A program made the translations under genes and the position numbers. A stretch of 64,000 nt of DNA from assembly GCA_043764095.1 (NCBI GenBank), contig JAYUKX010000017.1, forward strand, positions 7,619 to 71,618. Direction: 5' to 3'. This stretch comes from M3007 sp043764095. Lineage in GTDB: Bacteria > Bacteroidota > Bacteroidia > Chitinophagales > Saprospiraceae. Under the pieces are notes generated by a model. The model was not told the DNA's origin. It did not search any database and saw only the letters and a list, made by a program, of their open reading frames with translations. Of this stretch, positions 45,182-53,723 are shown piece by piece. The number at the start of each line of letters is the position of its first letter. The first letter of the stretch is position 1.

Positions 45182-46144
45182 ATGACAGACCAATTCATTC
45201 AACATATCCGAAATCTAATCGCCAAAGATGATCTGGATACAGCCATATCCCAGCTCAAGGAACTTTTGGATAATACCCCATTGTTGAATGAGGTACTGCA
45301 CCAATCTGGGCGCTTTAAAAATATTCGAAAGCATATTCGGCTGGGCACGGTGAGCCACTCGGAGGCTAATTTGACGCAGAACCAAATCCGTGCAGGGCTG
45401 CTCGACTTGGTTTCCGAAATAGAAATGCAAGAAAAAACACCGACTCACCGTTCTGAATTCGAACAAGCCATTTTTTCTATGATCAAAAACAAAAACGTCG
45501 TTGTCGACTCCAACATCACAGCAGGGGGCAATATTCATATTGGTGACAAAAACTTTCAAACGGAAAGCAAGACCAGTCAATGGCTGCATCTGTTCCTTTA
45601 TCTTTTTGTGCCGCTACTGGCATTAAGCATTGCTTATTTATGGTATCGCGCGCAGCCCATCGCTTTAACCGTGGCCATTCAATATCAGGAAGTTAATGCT
45701 GATTTAGCCTTTACCGAAGGTACTATCACGCTGTATCACGGGGAAAAACCAGACGTAAAAACCATAATGAAAGAGGCTATATTCACGGATATTCAACGCA
45801 GCGAAAAAGTCAGTTTGCATTTTTCAGCCGAAGGGTTTGTGTCAATAGATACGGCATTGCCCGCCGGCGAATCGCTTGTGCGCTTACCGATACGCCGCGA
45901 CAACAGTCTCGCCCGAATCTTTGGTACGGTGCGTGATGGACAAGGTAGGGCGGTAGCAGGCGTAACCATTCGGGTGCAGGAGGATTTAACTACAAAGACG
46001 CTATCAGACGGGACTTTTTCATTGTCTCTCCCACCAGAAAAGCAGCACATAAAACAACATGTAGAGGTCCTGAAAAATGGACAGGTCGTTTGGGACTACA
46101 CCCAGCCCATTATGGCAGACGGCGGGATAGAAATTCAACTGTAA
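45182..46144 (+). CDS. EAD11-like membrane protein with periplasmic carboxypeptidase-regulatory domain
   Basis: 320 residues, three parts. Residues 1-80 are helical (IRNLIAKDDLDTAISQLKELL, GRFKNIRKHIRLGTVSHSEANLTQNQIRAGLLDLV) and match the effector-associated domain 11 pattern, a death-domain-like adaptor that links sensors and effectors in NTP-dependent conflict systems. Residues 104-124 have the phrase NVVVDSNITAGGNIHIGDKN that often follows EADs. A single membrane helix lies at about 134-155, and residues 244-320 are a carboxypeptidase-regulatory-like fold (RIFGTVRDGQGRAVAGVTI, LSDGTFSLSLP). Predicted topology: EAD in the cytosol, sensor outside. No enzyme domain is fused. It ends 15 bp before the first TPR gene. 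EAD identity is moderately sure. Confidence 0.75.
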   Translation: MTDQFIQHIRNLIAKDDLDTAISQLKELLDNTPLLNEVLHQSGRFKNIRKHIRLGTVSHSEANLTQNQIRAGLLDLVSEIEMQEKTPTHRSEFEQAIFSMIKNKNVVVDSNITAGGNIHIGDKNFQTESKTSQWLHLFLYLFVPLLALSIAYLWYRAQPIALTVAIQYQEVNADLAFTEGTITLYHGEKPDVKTIMKEAIFTDIQRSEKVSLHFSAEGFVSIDTALPAGESLVRLPIRRDNSLARIFGTVRDGQGRAVAGVTIRVQEDLTTKTLSDGTFSLSLPPEKQHIKQHVEVLKNGQVVWDYTQPIMADGGIEIQL

Positions 46145-46158
46145 ACCATTAATTTTAC
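46083..46158 (+). repeat. EAD-gene 3' end / spacer unit, ancestral copy
   Basis: The last codons of the EAD gene plus the 15-bp spacer to the first TPR gene. Decayed copies of this unit precede the other two TPR genes (48846-48909 and 51672-51734); both share a deletion of about 10 bp relative to this copy. Confidence 0.8.
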
Positions 46159-48771
46159 ATGAAAAAATACCTCATTCTCCTCGTCCTCACGCTTTGCGCC
46201 CTCGCCGCCGAAGCCCAAAAAGAACAAATCTGCAAAGTCCGCGAGCAAAACTCCAAGCGCAAACCCCTGGATAAAGTGCAGGTCATCTTCGAAGATGCCC
46301 CCGCTGCCGTCTCCCAGAGCGACGGTACGGTACGCTTGCTTTTTCAAAGCCGAAAAGCGGGCGAGTGGACGTTCAAATTGGATATCAAACGTTCGGGCTA
46401 CGAATTGGTCAATGAAAAAGAAGTAGAAAAAGTAAAACTCAGTGCTGACGGCGAATTCGGCGTGGACATCATCCTCGCGCGGACGGGTGTAGTGGATTCT
46501 ATCAAGGCCATCTATTACGGCGTATCGAACAAATCGCTGAAAGCGGGTTTCGAGCGGGAGAAAAACAAACTCCGACAAGAGCGCGATGCCGCCCGACTGA
46601 GCACCGAGCAACACGCCGAGCGATTGGAGCAACTAAACACGGAATTCAAAAACCAAAAAAAGAACCTCGACGAGCTCTCCGAAAAGTTCGCCCGCGTTAA
46701 TTTCGACGATGTCGATACCATTTATCAGGCGGCGCTAGAACAATTAATGGCTGGTGACGTAAATGCTGCAATTGTTATGCTGGAGGCAATTGATCCAGCT
46801 AAACGTACGGAAATGATTATTGAAACTCAAAATCGGCTGGAACAAAGAGAGACAGAGTTAAAGGCTGACCTTGGTAAAATTAAAAAAGAGAAACATCAGC
46901 AGATAAAAACTTTACAACTACTTACAGATTTATATCAATCCGTTTTAAATTTTGGGAAGGCTGAATCTCTATATGATCAATTACTAAAATTTGATTCTAC
47001 AGATTTAGATGTCATAATAAACGCATCTGTTTTTTATGAGGAAATACAGAGTTACTCTAAGGTAATCAATTTGAGTTTAAAAGTAATTGAGCACAAATTT
47101 TCTTCACTAGAACAAAAAGGTGATGCTTACAAAAATATAGGAGTTGCTTATAAAGAAAAAGGTGAGGTATTCAAGGCGATAGATGCATTAAAAAATTCAA
47201 TTAAAACATTTGAAACAATATTAAGCCTATATCAAAGCAACTATTTTATTAAAGTTAAAATTGCAATAGCCAATGAACAAATTGGGCAGATCTATAGGAA
47301 AATCGGCAAGAATCAAGAAGCACTTAAATTTACAGAAAAAAGTTTAGAAATATATCAAAAATTACAAAAAGATTCATTTATGGGTAGGCGTATTGAAGAA
47401 AATATAATTGCTGCCAATTTTAATCTTGCCTTGATTCAATCTTCATTTAGCAACTACATGACAGCACTTGAAATTCACGAAAAAAATATTTTATTAATTC
47501 AAGATTTATTAGTGAAAAACCGAAACAAAGAAGAGACTAAATTACTATATGTTGCAAGTATTCAAAGGTATGGAGAAGTAATGTACAATCTTGGAGAATA
47601 TAAATCATCTCTTGAACAGTTTTATAAAGGTCTTACAGTATTAAATGAAATCATAAAAATAGACTCGAATAACATCGAAGTAAGAACCAGTCTTGGGTGG
47701 TGCACTCAATTTTTATGTCTTGCCCATAAAAAATTACAAAATTATGACAGTTCTTATATTTATGCTAAGATAATGCATGACCAATTTTTTAGTCTATTTC
47801 AAATAAATCAATTTAACACTGAATACAAAGAAGGGCTAGGCTGGGCTTGTCAAAATCTTGGAAGAATTTACTTTTTATTTAACAAAATAGACATCGCATT
47901 AATTTATCACATTAAAATGAAAAATATTTTCACTGAATTAAATATATTAACACCTCAAAACGTGTGGTATAAAGAAGGTATAGGGTGGTCCTATCAATTC
48001 TTAGGTTTAGATTACCAAGAAATAGAAAAAAAAGACAGTGCTCTAAATTATTACACTGAAATGTTGAAGGTTTTTTCAATATTGTCGGACTCTATACCTC
48101 AAAATTTAGACTACAAAAATGGATTAAGATATGCAAATGGACTTCTTGGCGACCTATTATTTTATGACAGTTTAAATATTGCAATATTTTATATAGAACG
48201 TGAAAATAAATTAATTAATGAACTTCACGAAGCCTATCCGCAAAACGTGAACTTCAAAGACGATTTGGCCATTTCGCACGCCAAACTCGGCGGAATTTAT
48301 GTTCGAAATAAGGACTTTGTCCAAGCCCAAAAACATTATTTAGAATACGAAAAAATGGAGGATGAACTCTTTTCAAAAGATCAAAGCAATGTGAATTTCA
48401 TTAACGGTGTAGCCATTGCAAACGCCAAACTTGGAATGACTTATTTAGGATTGAATGAAATAGAAAAATCAAAAATGTACTTTCAAAAAAGCCATCAGGG
48501 TTTTGAGTTATTATTTAATACTTTACCTGAAAGTGCTTATTTTAAAGCAAACTATTATCAATCACTAGCGGTTTCTATTGTTATGCGTTCTGTTATTGGT
48601 CAGGAATTAGAGATAAAGCCACTGAGAGAAGCGAGTGAGATATTTAATAAAATTACCAATACAACCCAAAATTCGGATTATTTTAAAAGAAATAAAATTA
48701 TTGAAATGATGATGAATCCAGAAGCCAAAGTTAAAGATTTGATTATCGAAATCACGAGCTTTACATTGTAA
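46159..48771 (+). CDS. Periplasmic TPR protein, paralogue 1 (AT-rich body)
   Basis: 870 residues. Residues 1-20 are a signal peptide (MKKYLILLVLTLCALAAEAQ), 21-110 a beta domain with SQSDGTVRLLF and AGEWTFKLDI (a carboxypeptidase-regulatory-like pattern), 130-180 a coiled coil (EREKNKLRQERDAARL, EHAERLEQLN-like), then TPR-type helices to the end. The first 580 bp are almost identical to paralogues 2 and 3. From about 46740 the DNA becomes strongly AT-rich, and the TPR units (DAYKNIGVAYKEKGEVFKAIDAL, ESQILG-like pattern) are different in sequence. A single segment near 48219-48294 (ELHEAYPQNVNFKDDLAISHAKLGG) matches the 144-bp repeat of the other paralogues. The gene therefore looks chimeric. 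Confidence 0.85.
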   Translation: MKKYLILLVLTLCALAAEAQKEQICKVREQNSKRKPLDKVQVIFEDAPAAVSQSDGTVRLLFQSRKAGEWTFKLDIKRSGYELVNEKEVEKVKLSADGEFGVDIILARTGVVDSIKAIYYGVSNKSLKAGFEREKNKLRQERDAARLSTEQHAERLEQLNTEFKNQKKNLDELSEKFARVNFDDVDTIYQAALEQLMAGDVNAAIVMLEAIDPAKRTEMIIETQNRLEQRETELKADLGKIKKEKHQQIKTLQLLTDLYQSVLNFGKAESLYDQLLKFDSTDLDVIINASVFYEEIQSYSKVINLSLKVIEHKFSSLEQKGDAYKNIGVAYKEKGEVFKAIDALKNSIKTFETILSLYQSNYFIKVKIAIANEQIGQIYRKIGKNQEALKFTEKSLEIYQKLQKDSFMGRRIEENIIAANFNLALIQSSFSNYMTALEIHEKNILLIQDLLVKNRNKEETKLLYVASIQRYGEVMYNLGEYKSSLEQFYKGLTVLNEIIKIDSNNIEVRTSLGWCTQFLCLAHKKLQNYDSSYIYAKIMHDQFFSLFQINQFNTEYKEGLGWACQNLGRIYFLFNKIDIALIYHIKMKNIFTELNILTPQNVWYKEGIGWSYQFLGLDYQEIEKKDSALNYYTEMLKVFSILSDSIPQNLDYKNGLRYANGLLGDLLFYDSLNIAIFYIERENKLINELHEAYPQNVNFKDDLAISHAKLGGIYVRNKDFVQAQKHYLEYEKMEDELFSKDQSNVNFINGVAIANAKLGMTYLGLNEIEKSKMYFQKSHQGFELLFNTLPESAYFKANYYQSLAVSIVMRSVIGQELEIKPLREASEIFNKITNTTQNSDYFKRNKIIEMMMNPEAKVKDLIIEITSFTL

Positions 48772-48778
48772 CGTTAAT

Positions 48779-48909
48779 AACAATATCATCCCACTAGAAG
48801 TGCTACTGGGGAATAAGCAACGCGTCAAAGCCCTTATCAACGAAAAGTCGTTTGGGATTTCACAAAGCCTGTTATAGATAGAAATTCAACTGTAAACCTT
48901 TAATTTCAC
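48779..48909 (+). pseudogene. Remnant: ancestral C-terminal tail fused to EAD-gene 3' end
   Basis: After the stop of paralogue 1, another frame reads NNIIPLEVLLGNKQRVK, like the tail IIPPEVLLGNK found after paralogue 2. It continues into EKSFGISQSLL and a decayed copy of the EAD gene's last codons (from 48846), ending at ATG 48910. This is a duplication scar, not a gene. Confidence 0.7.
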
Positions 48910-51204
48910 ATGAAAAAATACCTCATTCTCATCGTCCTAACGCTTTGCGCACTCTCCGCTGAAGCCCAAAAAGAACAAATCTGCAAAGTCCGCGAGCAAA
49001 ACTCCAAGCGCAAGCCCCTGGACAAAGTGCAGGTCATCTTCGAAGATGCCCCTGCTGCCGTCTCCCAGAGCGACGGTACGGTGCGCTTGCTTTTTCAAAG
49101 CCGAAAAGCGGGCGAGTGGACGTTCAAATTGGATATCAACCGTGCGGGCTACGAGTTGGTCAATGAAAAAGAAGTAGAAAAAGTAAAACTCAGTGCTGAC
49201 GGCGAATTCGGCGTGGACATTATCCTCGCGCGGGTGGGCGTGGTGGATTCTGTCAAGGCCATCTATTACGGCGTATCGAACAAATCGCTGAAAGCGGGTT
49301 TCGAGCGGGAGAAAAACAAACTCCGGCAGGAACGCGACGCCGCCCGCCTGAGCACCGAGCAACATGCCGAACGATTGGAGCAACTGAACACGGAATACGA
49401 AAACCAAAAAAAGAACCTTGACGAGCTCTCCGAAAAATTCGCCCGCGTTAATTTCGACGATGTGGACTCCGTCTATCAGCACGCGCTCGAACGGTTCAAA
49501 GCAGGCGAGGTCAGGCAGGCGATAGATATTCTGGAAGCCATAGACCCGGCTAAGCGCACCGAAAAAATCATCAAAGAGCAAAAGCGCATCCACACCGCCA
49601 AAGCCGAATTGGATGCGCAGCAGGTCGCTTTGGATAAAGAAAAACGCCAACAAATCGCCAACCTCCACCTCCTGGCTGATATGTACTCGGCCACTTTTGA
49701 TCCTGCCAAAGCCGAAAGCCAGTACGACCAAATGCTGCGCCTGGATAGTACCGATCTTGAAATCTTACAGGATGCGGCGGAATTTTATAAAAACAACCAC
49801 CGTTACGATAAAGCCCTACGCACTTACCCATTAGTCATCGCCCACCCAAAAGCGGAGGACTGGCAAGTTGCCAATGCATACGGAAACATGGGTGAAATGC
49901 ACACCGCCATAGGAAGCCTGCCCGCCGCACTTGATGCCTATACCAATGCTTTTGAACGTTACGAAAAAATGTATCGTATTGACCCCAAGCACAGTTTTAA
50001 TAAAAATAATTTGGCCATTTCGTACGCAAAACTCGGCGCTATGCACACGGCTTTGGGCAATTTGCCAAAGGCTTTGACTTTTTTTGAAGCGTACAATAGA
50101 TTAGAAAAAGAACTGCACGAAGCCTATCCTACAACTGTGGAATTCAAAGACGGTTTGGCCAGTTCGTACGAAAAACTCGGCTCTACGCACACGACTTTGG
50201 GCAATTTGCCAAAGGCTTTAACTTTTTTTGAAGAACGTAGCACATTGGTAGAAGAACTGCACGAAGCCTATCCGCAAAATGTGGACTTCAAAAATGGTTT
50301 GGCCATTTCTTACCAATATCTCGGCTTTACGCACACGGCTCTGGGCAATTTGCCAATGGCTTTAACTTTTTATGAACAGTACAATAGGTTAGAAAAAGAA
50401 CTGCACGAAGCCTATCCGCAAAATGTGGAATTCAAAGACGGTTTGGCCAGTTCGTACTCTCAGATCGGCGAGACGCACACGGCTTTGGGCAATTTGCCAA
50501 TGGCTTTGACTTTTTTTGAAAATTTCAATCACTTGATGAAAGAACTGCACGAAGTCTATCCGCAAAATGTTAACTTCAAAAACGGTTTGGCCATTTCGTA
50601 CTCACAACTCGGCGGGACGCACACCGTTTTGGGCAATTTGCCCAAGGCATTGACTTTTTTTGAACAGTACAATAAGTTAGAAAAAGAACTGCACGAAGCC
50701 TATCCGCAAAATGTGGAATTTAAATTAAATTTTGGATGGTCAAATCAATTTTTAGGCAACACGCACACTTCACTTGGAGATTTAGACAAGGCTCTTGAGT
50801 TTTACAAAAAAATGAATAAATTGTTTGAAGAACAGCACGAAGCCTATCCGCAAAATGTGGACTTCAAAAACGGTTTGGCCCTTTCGTACGGAAAACTCGG
50901 CTCGACGCACTCGGCTTTGGGCAATTTGCCAAAGGCTCTGACTTTTTTTGAAGAATATAACAGATTAGAAAAAGAACTGCACGAAGCCTATCCGCAAAAT
51001 GTGGACTTCAAAAACGGTTTGGCCATTTCGTACGCAAAACTTGCGCAATTTGCCCGCGACCATTTGAAAGACAATAGCAAAGCTAAAAACTATTTTCAAC
51101 AGGCTGAAAAATTATGGGCCGAGTTGGTTCGGGATGCGCCAGAAGTAGTTCAGTATAAACGTTTTTTGGAGATAGTAAAAAAATATTTAGATGAATTAGA
51201 TTAA
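48910..51204 (+). CDS. Periplasmic TPR protein, paralogue 2
   Basis: 764 residues with the same signal peptide, beta domain and coiled coil as paralogue 1 (residues 1 to about 187). A short TPR-like region follows (ANLHLLADMYSATFDPAKAESQYDQML), then a run of 48-residue units from 49996 to about 51150 with consensus FKNGLAISYxKLGxTHTALGNLPKALTFFE...ELHEAYPQNV. Each unit is one TPR plus a linker and they are highly alike at the DNA level. The protein ends in KNYFQQAEKLWAELV...KKYLDELD. Directly after the stop codon, the same frame goes on as an intact homologue of the ancestral C-terminus (51205-51738). Confidence 0.85.
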   Translation: MKKYLILIVLTLCALSAEAQKEQICKVREQNSKRKPLDKVQVIFEDAPAAVSQSDGTVRLLFQSRKAGEWTFKLDINRAGYELVNEKEVEKVKLSADGEFGVDIILARVGVVDSVKAIYYGVSNKSLKAGFEREKNKLRQERDAARLSTEQHAERLEQLNTEYENQKKNLDELSEKFARVNFDDVDSVYQHALERFKAGEVRQAIDILEAIDPAKRTEKIIKEQKRIHTAKAELDAQQVALDKEKRQQIANLHLLADMYSATFDPAKAESQYDQMLRLDSTDLEILQDAAEFYKNNHRYDKALRTYPLVIAHPKAEDWQVANAYGNMGEMHTAIGSLPAALDAYTNAFERYEKMYRIDPKHSFNKNNLAISYAKLGAMHTALGNLPKALTFFEAYNRLEKELHEAYPTTVEFKDGLASSYEKLGSTHTTLGNLPKALTFFEERSTLVEELHEAYPQNVDFKNGLAISYQYLGFTHTALGNLPMALTFYEQYNRLEKELHEAYPQNVEFKDGLASSYSQIGETHTALGNLPMALTFFENFNHLMKELHEVYPQNVNFKNGLAISYSQLGGTHTVLGNLPKALTFFEQYNKLEKELHEAYPQNVEFKLNFGWSNQFLGNTHTSLGDLDKALEFYKKMNKLFEEQHEAYPQNVDFKNGLALSYGKLGSTHSALGNLPKALTFFEEYNRLEKELHEAYPQNVDFKNGLAISYAKLAQFARDHLKDNSKAKNYFQQAEKLWAELVRDAPEVVQYKRFLEIVKKYLDELD
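49996..51150 (+). repeat. 144-bp tandem repeats in paralogue 2
   Basis: The codon for Phe that begins each unit falls at 49996 (147-bp unit), then 50143, 50287, 50431, 50575, 50719, 50863 and 51007: exact 144-bp spacing. Seven full units and one partial. The unit starting 50719 is the most divergent (FKLNFGWSNQFLG). Divergence is mostly at the helix A start and the segment after FFE. Confidence 0.9.
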
Positions 51205-51738
51205 GCCGTCGATCCCATCTATCAACTCAATGAACTGATAAAAATAGAAAAGAGAAACCCATTAAAGTATCAATTATATGCACAACTCTGCGATACACTT
51301 CGTCATCTGATAAAACTAAATCCAAGTATGAAGCCCAATCTCGAAGGAGCATTGGTAAATAAGTGTTGGCTGGGGTTCAGTTTGAAAGAATTCAAGGAAA
51401 TCGAGTCAGATGTTCTTGAAGGACGTTCAATGGGGTTAGAAAATAAGTTTTTAAATAGTTATCTCGCCCCCGCCCTGCTCCTGCAAGGCAAACAAAAAGA
51501 AGCCATACAGGAATACAAAAAATGGAAGGACAAACCCTTTGGCGAGCAGGGCTACCCCACCTACCGCGAGGCGTTTTTAGATGACCTGAACACTTTTGAA
51601 AAAGCGGGCATCATCCCGCCCGAAGTACTGCTGGGAAATAAACAATGCGACAAAGTCCATATCAACATAAAAGTCGTTTTGGATTTCACCCAGCCTGTTA
51701 TGGATAGAAATTCAACTGTAAACCTTTATTTCACATGA
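51205..51738 (+). pseudogene. Detached C-terminal tail of paralogue 2 plus EAD-gene fragment
   Basis: In the frame of paralogue 2, right after its TAA, 178 codons stay open: AVDPIYQLNELIKIEKRNP, then YLAPALLLQGKQKEAIQEY, KPFGEQGYPTYREAFLDDL, AGIIPPEVLLGNKQ, and finally VVLDFTQPVMD, which is homologous to the EAD gene's end (VVWDYTQPIMAD). A reading from ATG 51328 would be 136 residues but has no signal peptide. Best explained as the original C-terminus of the TPR protein, cut off by the stop, fused to a partial EAD gene. The last four bases overlap the start of paralogue 3. Confidence 0.7.
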
Positions 51739-53573
51739 AAAAATACCTCATTCTCCTCATCACCCTCACGCTTTGCGCCCTCACCGCCGAAGCCCAAAAA
51801 GAACAAATTTGCAAAGTACGCGAGCAAAACTCCAAGCGCAAGCCTTTGGACAAAGTACAGGTCATCTTCGAAGATGCCCCCGCTGCCGTCTCCCAGAGCG
51901 ACGGTACAGTGCGCTTGCTTTTTCAAACCCGAAAAGCGGGCGAGTGGACGTTCAAATTGGATATCAAACGTGCGGGCTACGAGTTGGTCAATGAAAAAGA
52001 AGTAGAAAAAGTAAAAATCAGTGCTGATGCCGAATTCGGCGTGGACATCATCCTCGCACGGGCGGGTGTGGTGGATTCCGTCAAGGCCATCTATTACGGC
52101 GTATCGAACAAATCGCTGAAAGCGGGTTTCGAGCGGGAGAAAAACAAACTCCGGCAGGAGCGCGATGCCGCCCGCCTGAGCACCGAGCAACATGCCGAAC
52201 GATTGGAGCAACTGAACATGGAATACGAAAACCAAAAAAAGAACCTCGACGAGCTCTCCGAAAAATTCGCCCGCGTTAATTTTGACGATGTGGACTCCGT
52301 CTATCAGCACGCGCTCGAACGGTTCAAAGCAGGCGAGGTGAAGCAGGCGATAGATATTTTGGAGGCCATAGACCCGGCTAAGCGCACGGAAGCTATCATT
52401 AAAAAAGGTGTATTTTTGGATTCGCTCTATGCAGTTTATCAAAAAGAAAAACGCCAGCAAATTGCCAACCTCCGCCTCTTGGCCGATATGTACTCAGCCA
52501 CTTTTGACCCTGCCAAAGCCGAAAGCCAGTACGACCAATTGCTGCGCCTGGATAGTACCGATCTTGAAATCTTACGGGATGCGGCGGAATTGTACAAAAA
52601 TAACCACCGCTACAACAAAGCCTTGGACACCTACTCGCTAGTCATCGCACACCCAAAAGCCGAAGACTGGCAAGTTGCCAATGCATACGGAGACATGGGA
52701 ATAATGCATACTGCCACAGGAAACCTATCCGCCGCACTCGAAGCATACACCATTTTTTTTGAACATTACGAAAAACTATACCGTAGCGACCCGAAACGCG
52801 GTTTTTATAAAGCTAATTTGGCGATTTCGTACGAAAGACTCGGCTCTACGCACACGGCTTTGGGCAATTTGACAAAGGCTTTGACTTTTTTTGAAGATGA
52901 AACTAAGTTGATTGAAGAACTGCACGAAGCCTATCCGCAAAATGTGTCCTTCAAAAACGGTTTGGCGATTTCTTACGAAAAAATCGGCGAGACGCACACG
53001 GCTTTGGGCAATTTGACAAAGGCTTTGACTTTTTTTGAAAAAGACATCGAACTGTCGAAAGAACTGTACGAAGCCTATCAGCAAAATGTGGACTTCAAAA
53101 ACGGTTTGGCAATTTCGTACGAAAAACTCGGCAAGACGCACACGGCTTTGGGCAATTTGACAAAGGCTTTGACTTTTTTTGAACAGTACAATAAGTTAGA
53201 AAAAGAACTGCACGAAGCCAATCCGCAAAATGTATCCTTCAAAAACGGTTTGGCCATCTCGTACTCAAAACTCGGCGAGACGCACACGGCTTTGGGCAAT
53301 TTGCCAGAGGCTTTGACTTTTTTTGAAGATTTCAACAGGTTAGAAAAAGAATTGCACGAAGCCTATCAGCAAAATGTGTCCTTCAAACACGGTTTGGCCG
53401 TTTCGTATTCCCAACTTGGGCTCTTGTATGGAGATAAAATGAATGATCCAGCCAAGGCAAAGCCGTATTTCCAACAATGTCATGACATTTGGAAGGCACT
53501 CTCAAATCAGTTTCCGGATTATCAAGAATTTAAAAACAATTTTGAGTGGGCGAAACGGCAGTTGGGCGACTAA
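51735..53573 (+). CDS. Periplasmic TPR protein, paralogue 3
   Basis: 612 residues: signal peptide MKKYLILLITLTLCALTAEAQ, then beta domain, coiled coil and an initial TPR region close to those of paralogue 2. From 52803 it has four full 48-residue repeat units (KALTFFE...ELHEAYPQNV type) and one partial, fewer than paralogue 2. The end is YFQQCHDIWKALSNQFPDY. The TAA at 53571-53573 is followed in the same frame by LTSCKSFGEQDYPTYCEAFL and on to LLGK-stop at 53723, homologous to the tail after paralogue 2. Confidence 0.85.
   Translation: MKKYLILLITLTLCALTAEAQKEQICKVREQNSKRKPLDKVQVIFEDAPAAVSQSDGTVRLLFQTRKAGEWTFKLDIKRAGYELVNEKEVEKVKISADAEFGVDIILARAGVVDSVKAIYYGVSNKSLKAGFEREKNKLRQERDAARLSTEQHAERLEQLNMEYENQKKNLDELSEKFARVNFDDVDSVYQHALERFKAGEVKQAIDILEAIDPAKRTEAIIKKGVFLDSLYAVYQKEKRQQIANLRLLADMYSATFDPAKAESQYDQLLRLDSTDLEILRDAAELYKNNHRYNKALDTYSLVIAHPKAEDWQVANAYGDMGIMHTATGNLSAALEAYTIFFEHYEKLYRSDPKRGFYKANLAISYERLGSTHTALGNLTKALTFFEDETKLIEELHEAYPQNVSFKNGLAISYEKIGETHTALGNLTKALTFFEKDIELSKELYEAYQQNVDFKNGLAISYEKLGKTHTALGNLTKALTFFEQYNKLEKELHEANPQNVSFKNGLAISYSKLGETHTALGNLPEALTFFEDFNRLEKELHEAYQQNVSFKHGLAVSYSQLGLLYGDKMNDPAKAKPYFQQCHDIWKALSNQFPDYQEFKNNFEWAKRQLGD
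52803..53430 (+). repeat. 144-bp tandem repeats in paralogue 3
   Basis: Unit starts at 52803 (147 bp), 52950, 53094, 53238 and 53382 (partial). The spacing and the 147-bp first unit equal those in paralogue 2, so the array predates the duplication and changed in copy number later. Confidence 0.9.
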
Positions 53574-53723
53574 CTCACCTCTTGCAAATCCTTCGGCGAG
53601 CAGGACTACCCCACCTACTGCGAGGCGTTTTTAGACGACCTAAATACCTTTGAAAAAGCGGGCATCATCCCGCCAGAAGTGCTGCCGGGGGCGCAGGAGG
53701 TGCGGAAATTGCTGGGGAAATAA
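53574..53723 (+). pseudogene. Detached C-terminal tail of paralogue 3
   Basis: In the frame of paralogue 3, right after its stop codon: SFGEQDYPTYCEAFLDDL, NTFEKAGIIPPEVL, then PGAQEVRKLLGK and TAA at 53721-53723. It is the only copy with what looks like the original end of the ancestral protein. Confidence 0.75.

Noticed and set aside
51328..51738. 136-codon reading frame considered as an independent gene
   Set aside because: It is in frame with paralogue 2, homologous to its ancestral C-terminus and ends in an EAD-gene fragment; a remnant is the simpler reading.
49996..53430. 144-bp repeats considered as a CRISPR-like array
   Set aside because: The repeats are coding, in frame, contiguous without spacers and translate into TPR units.
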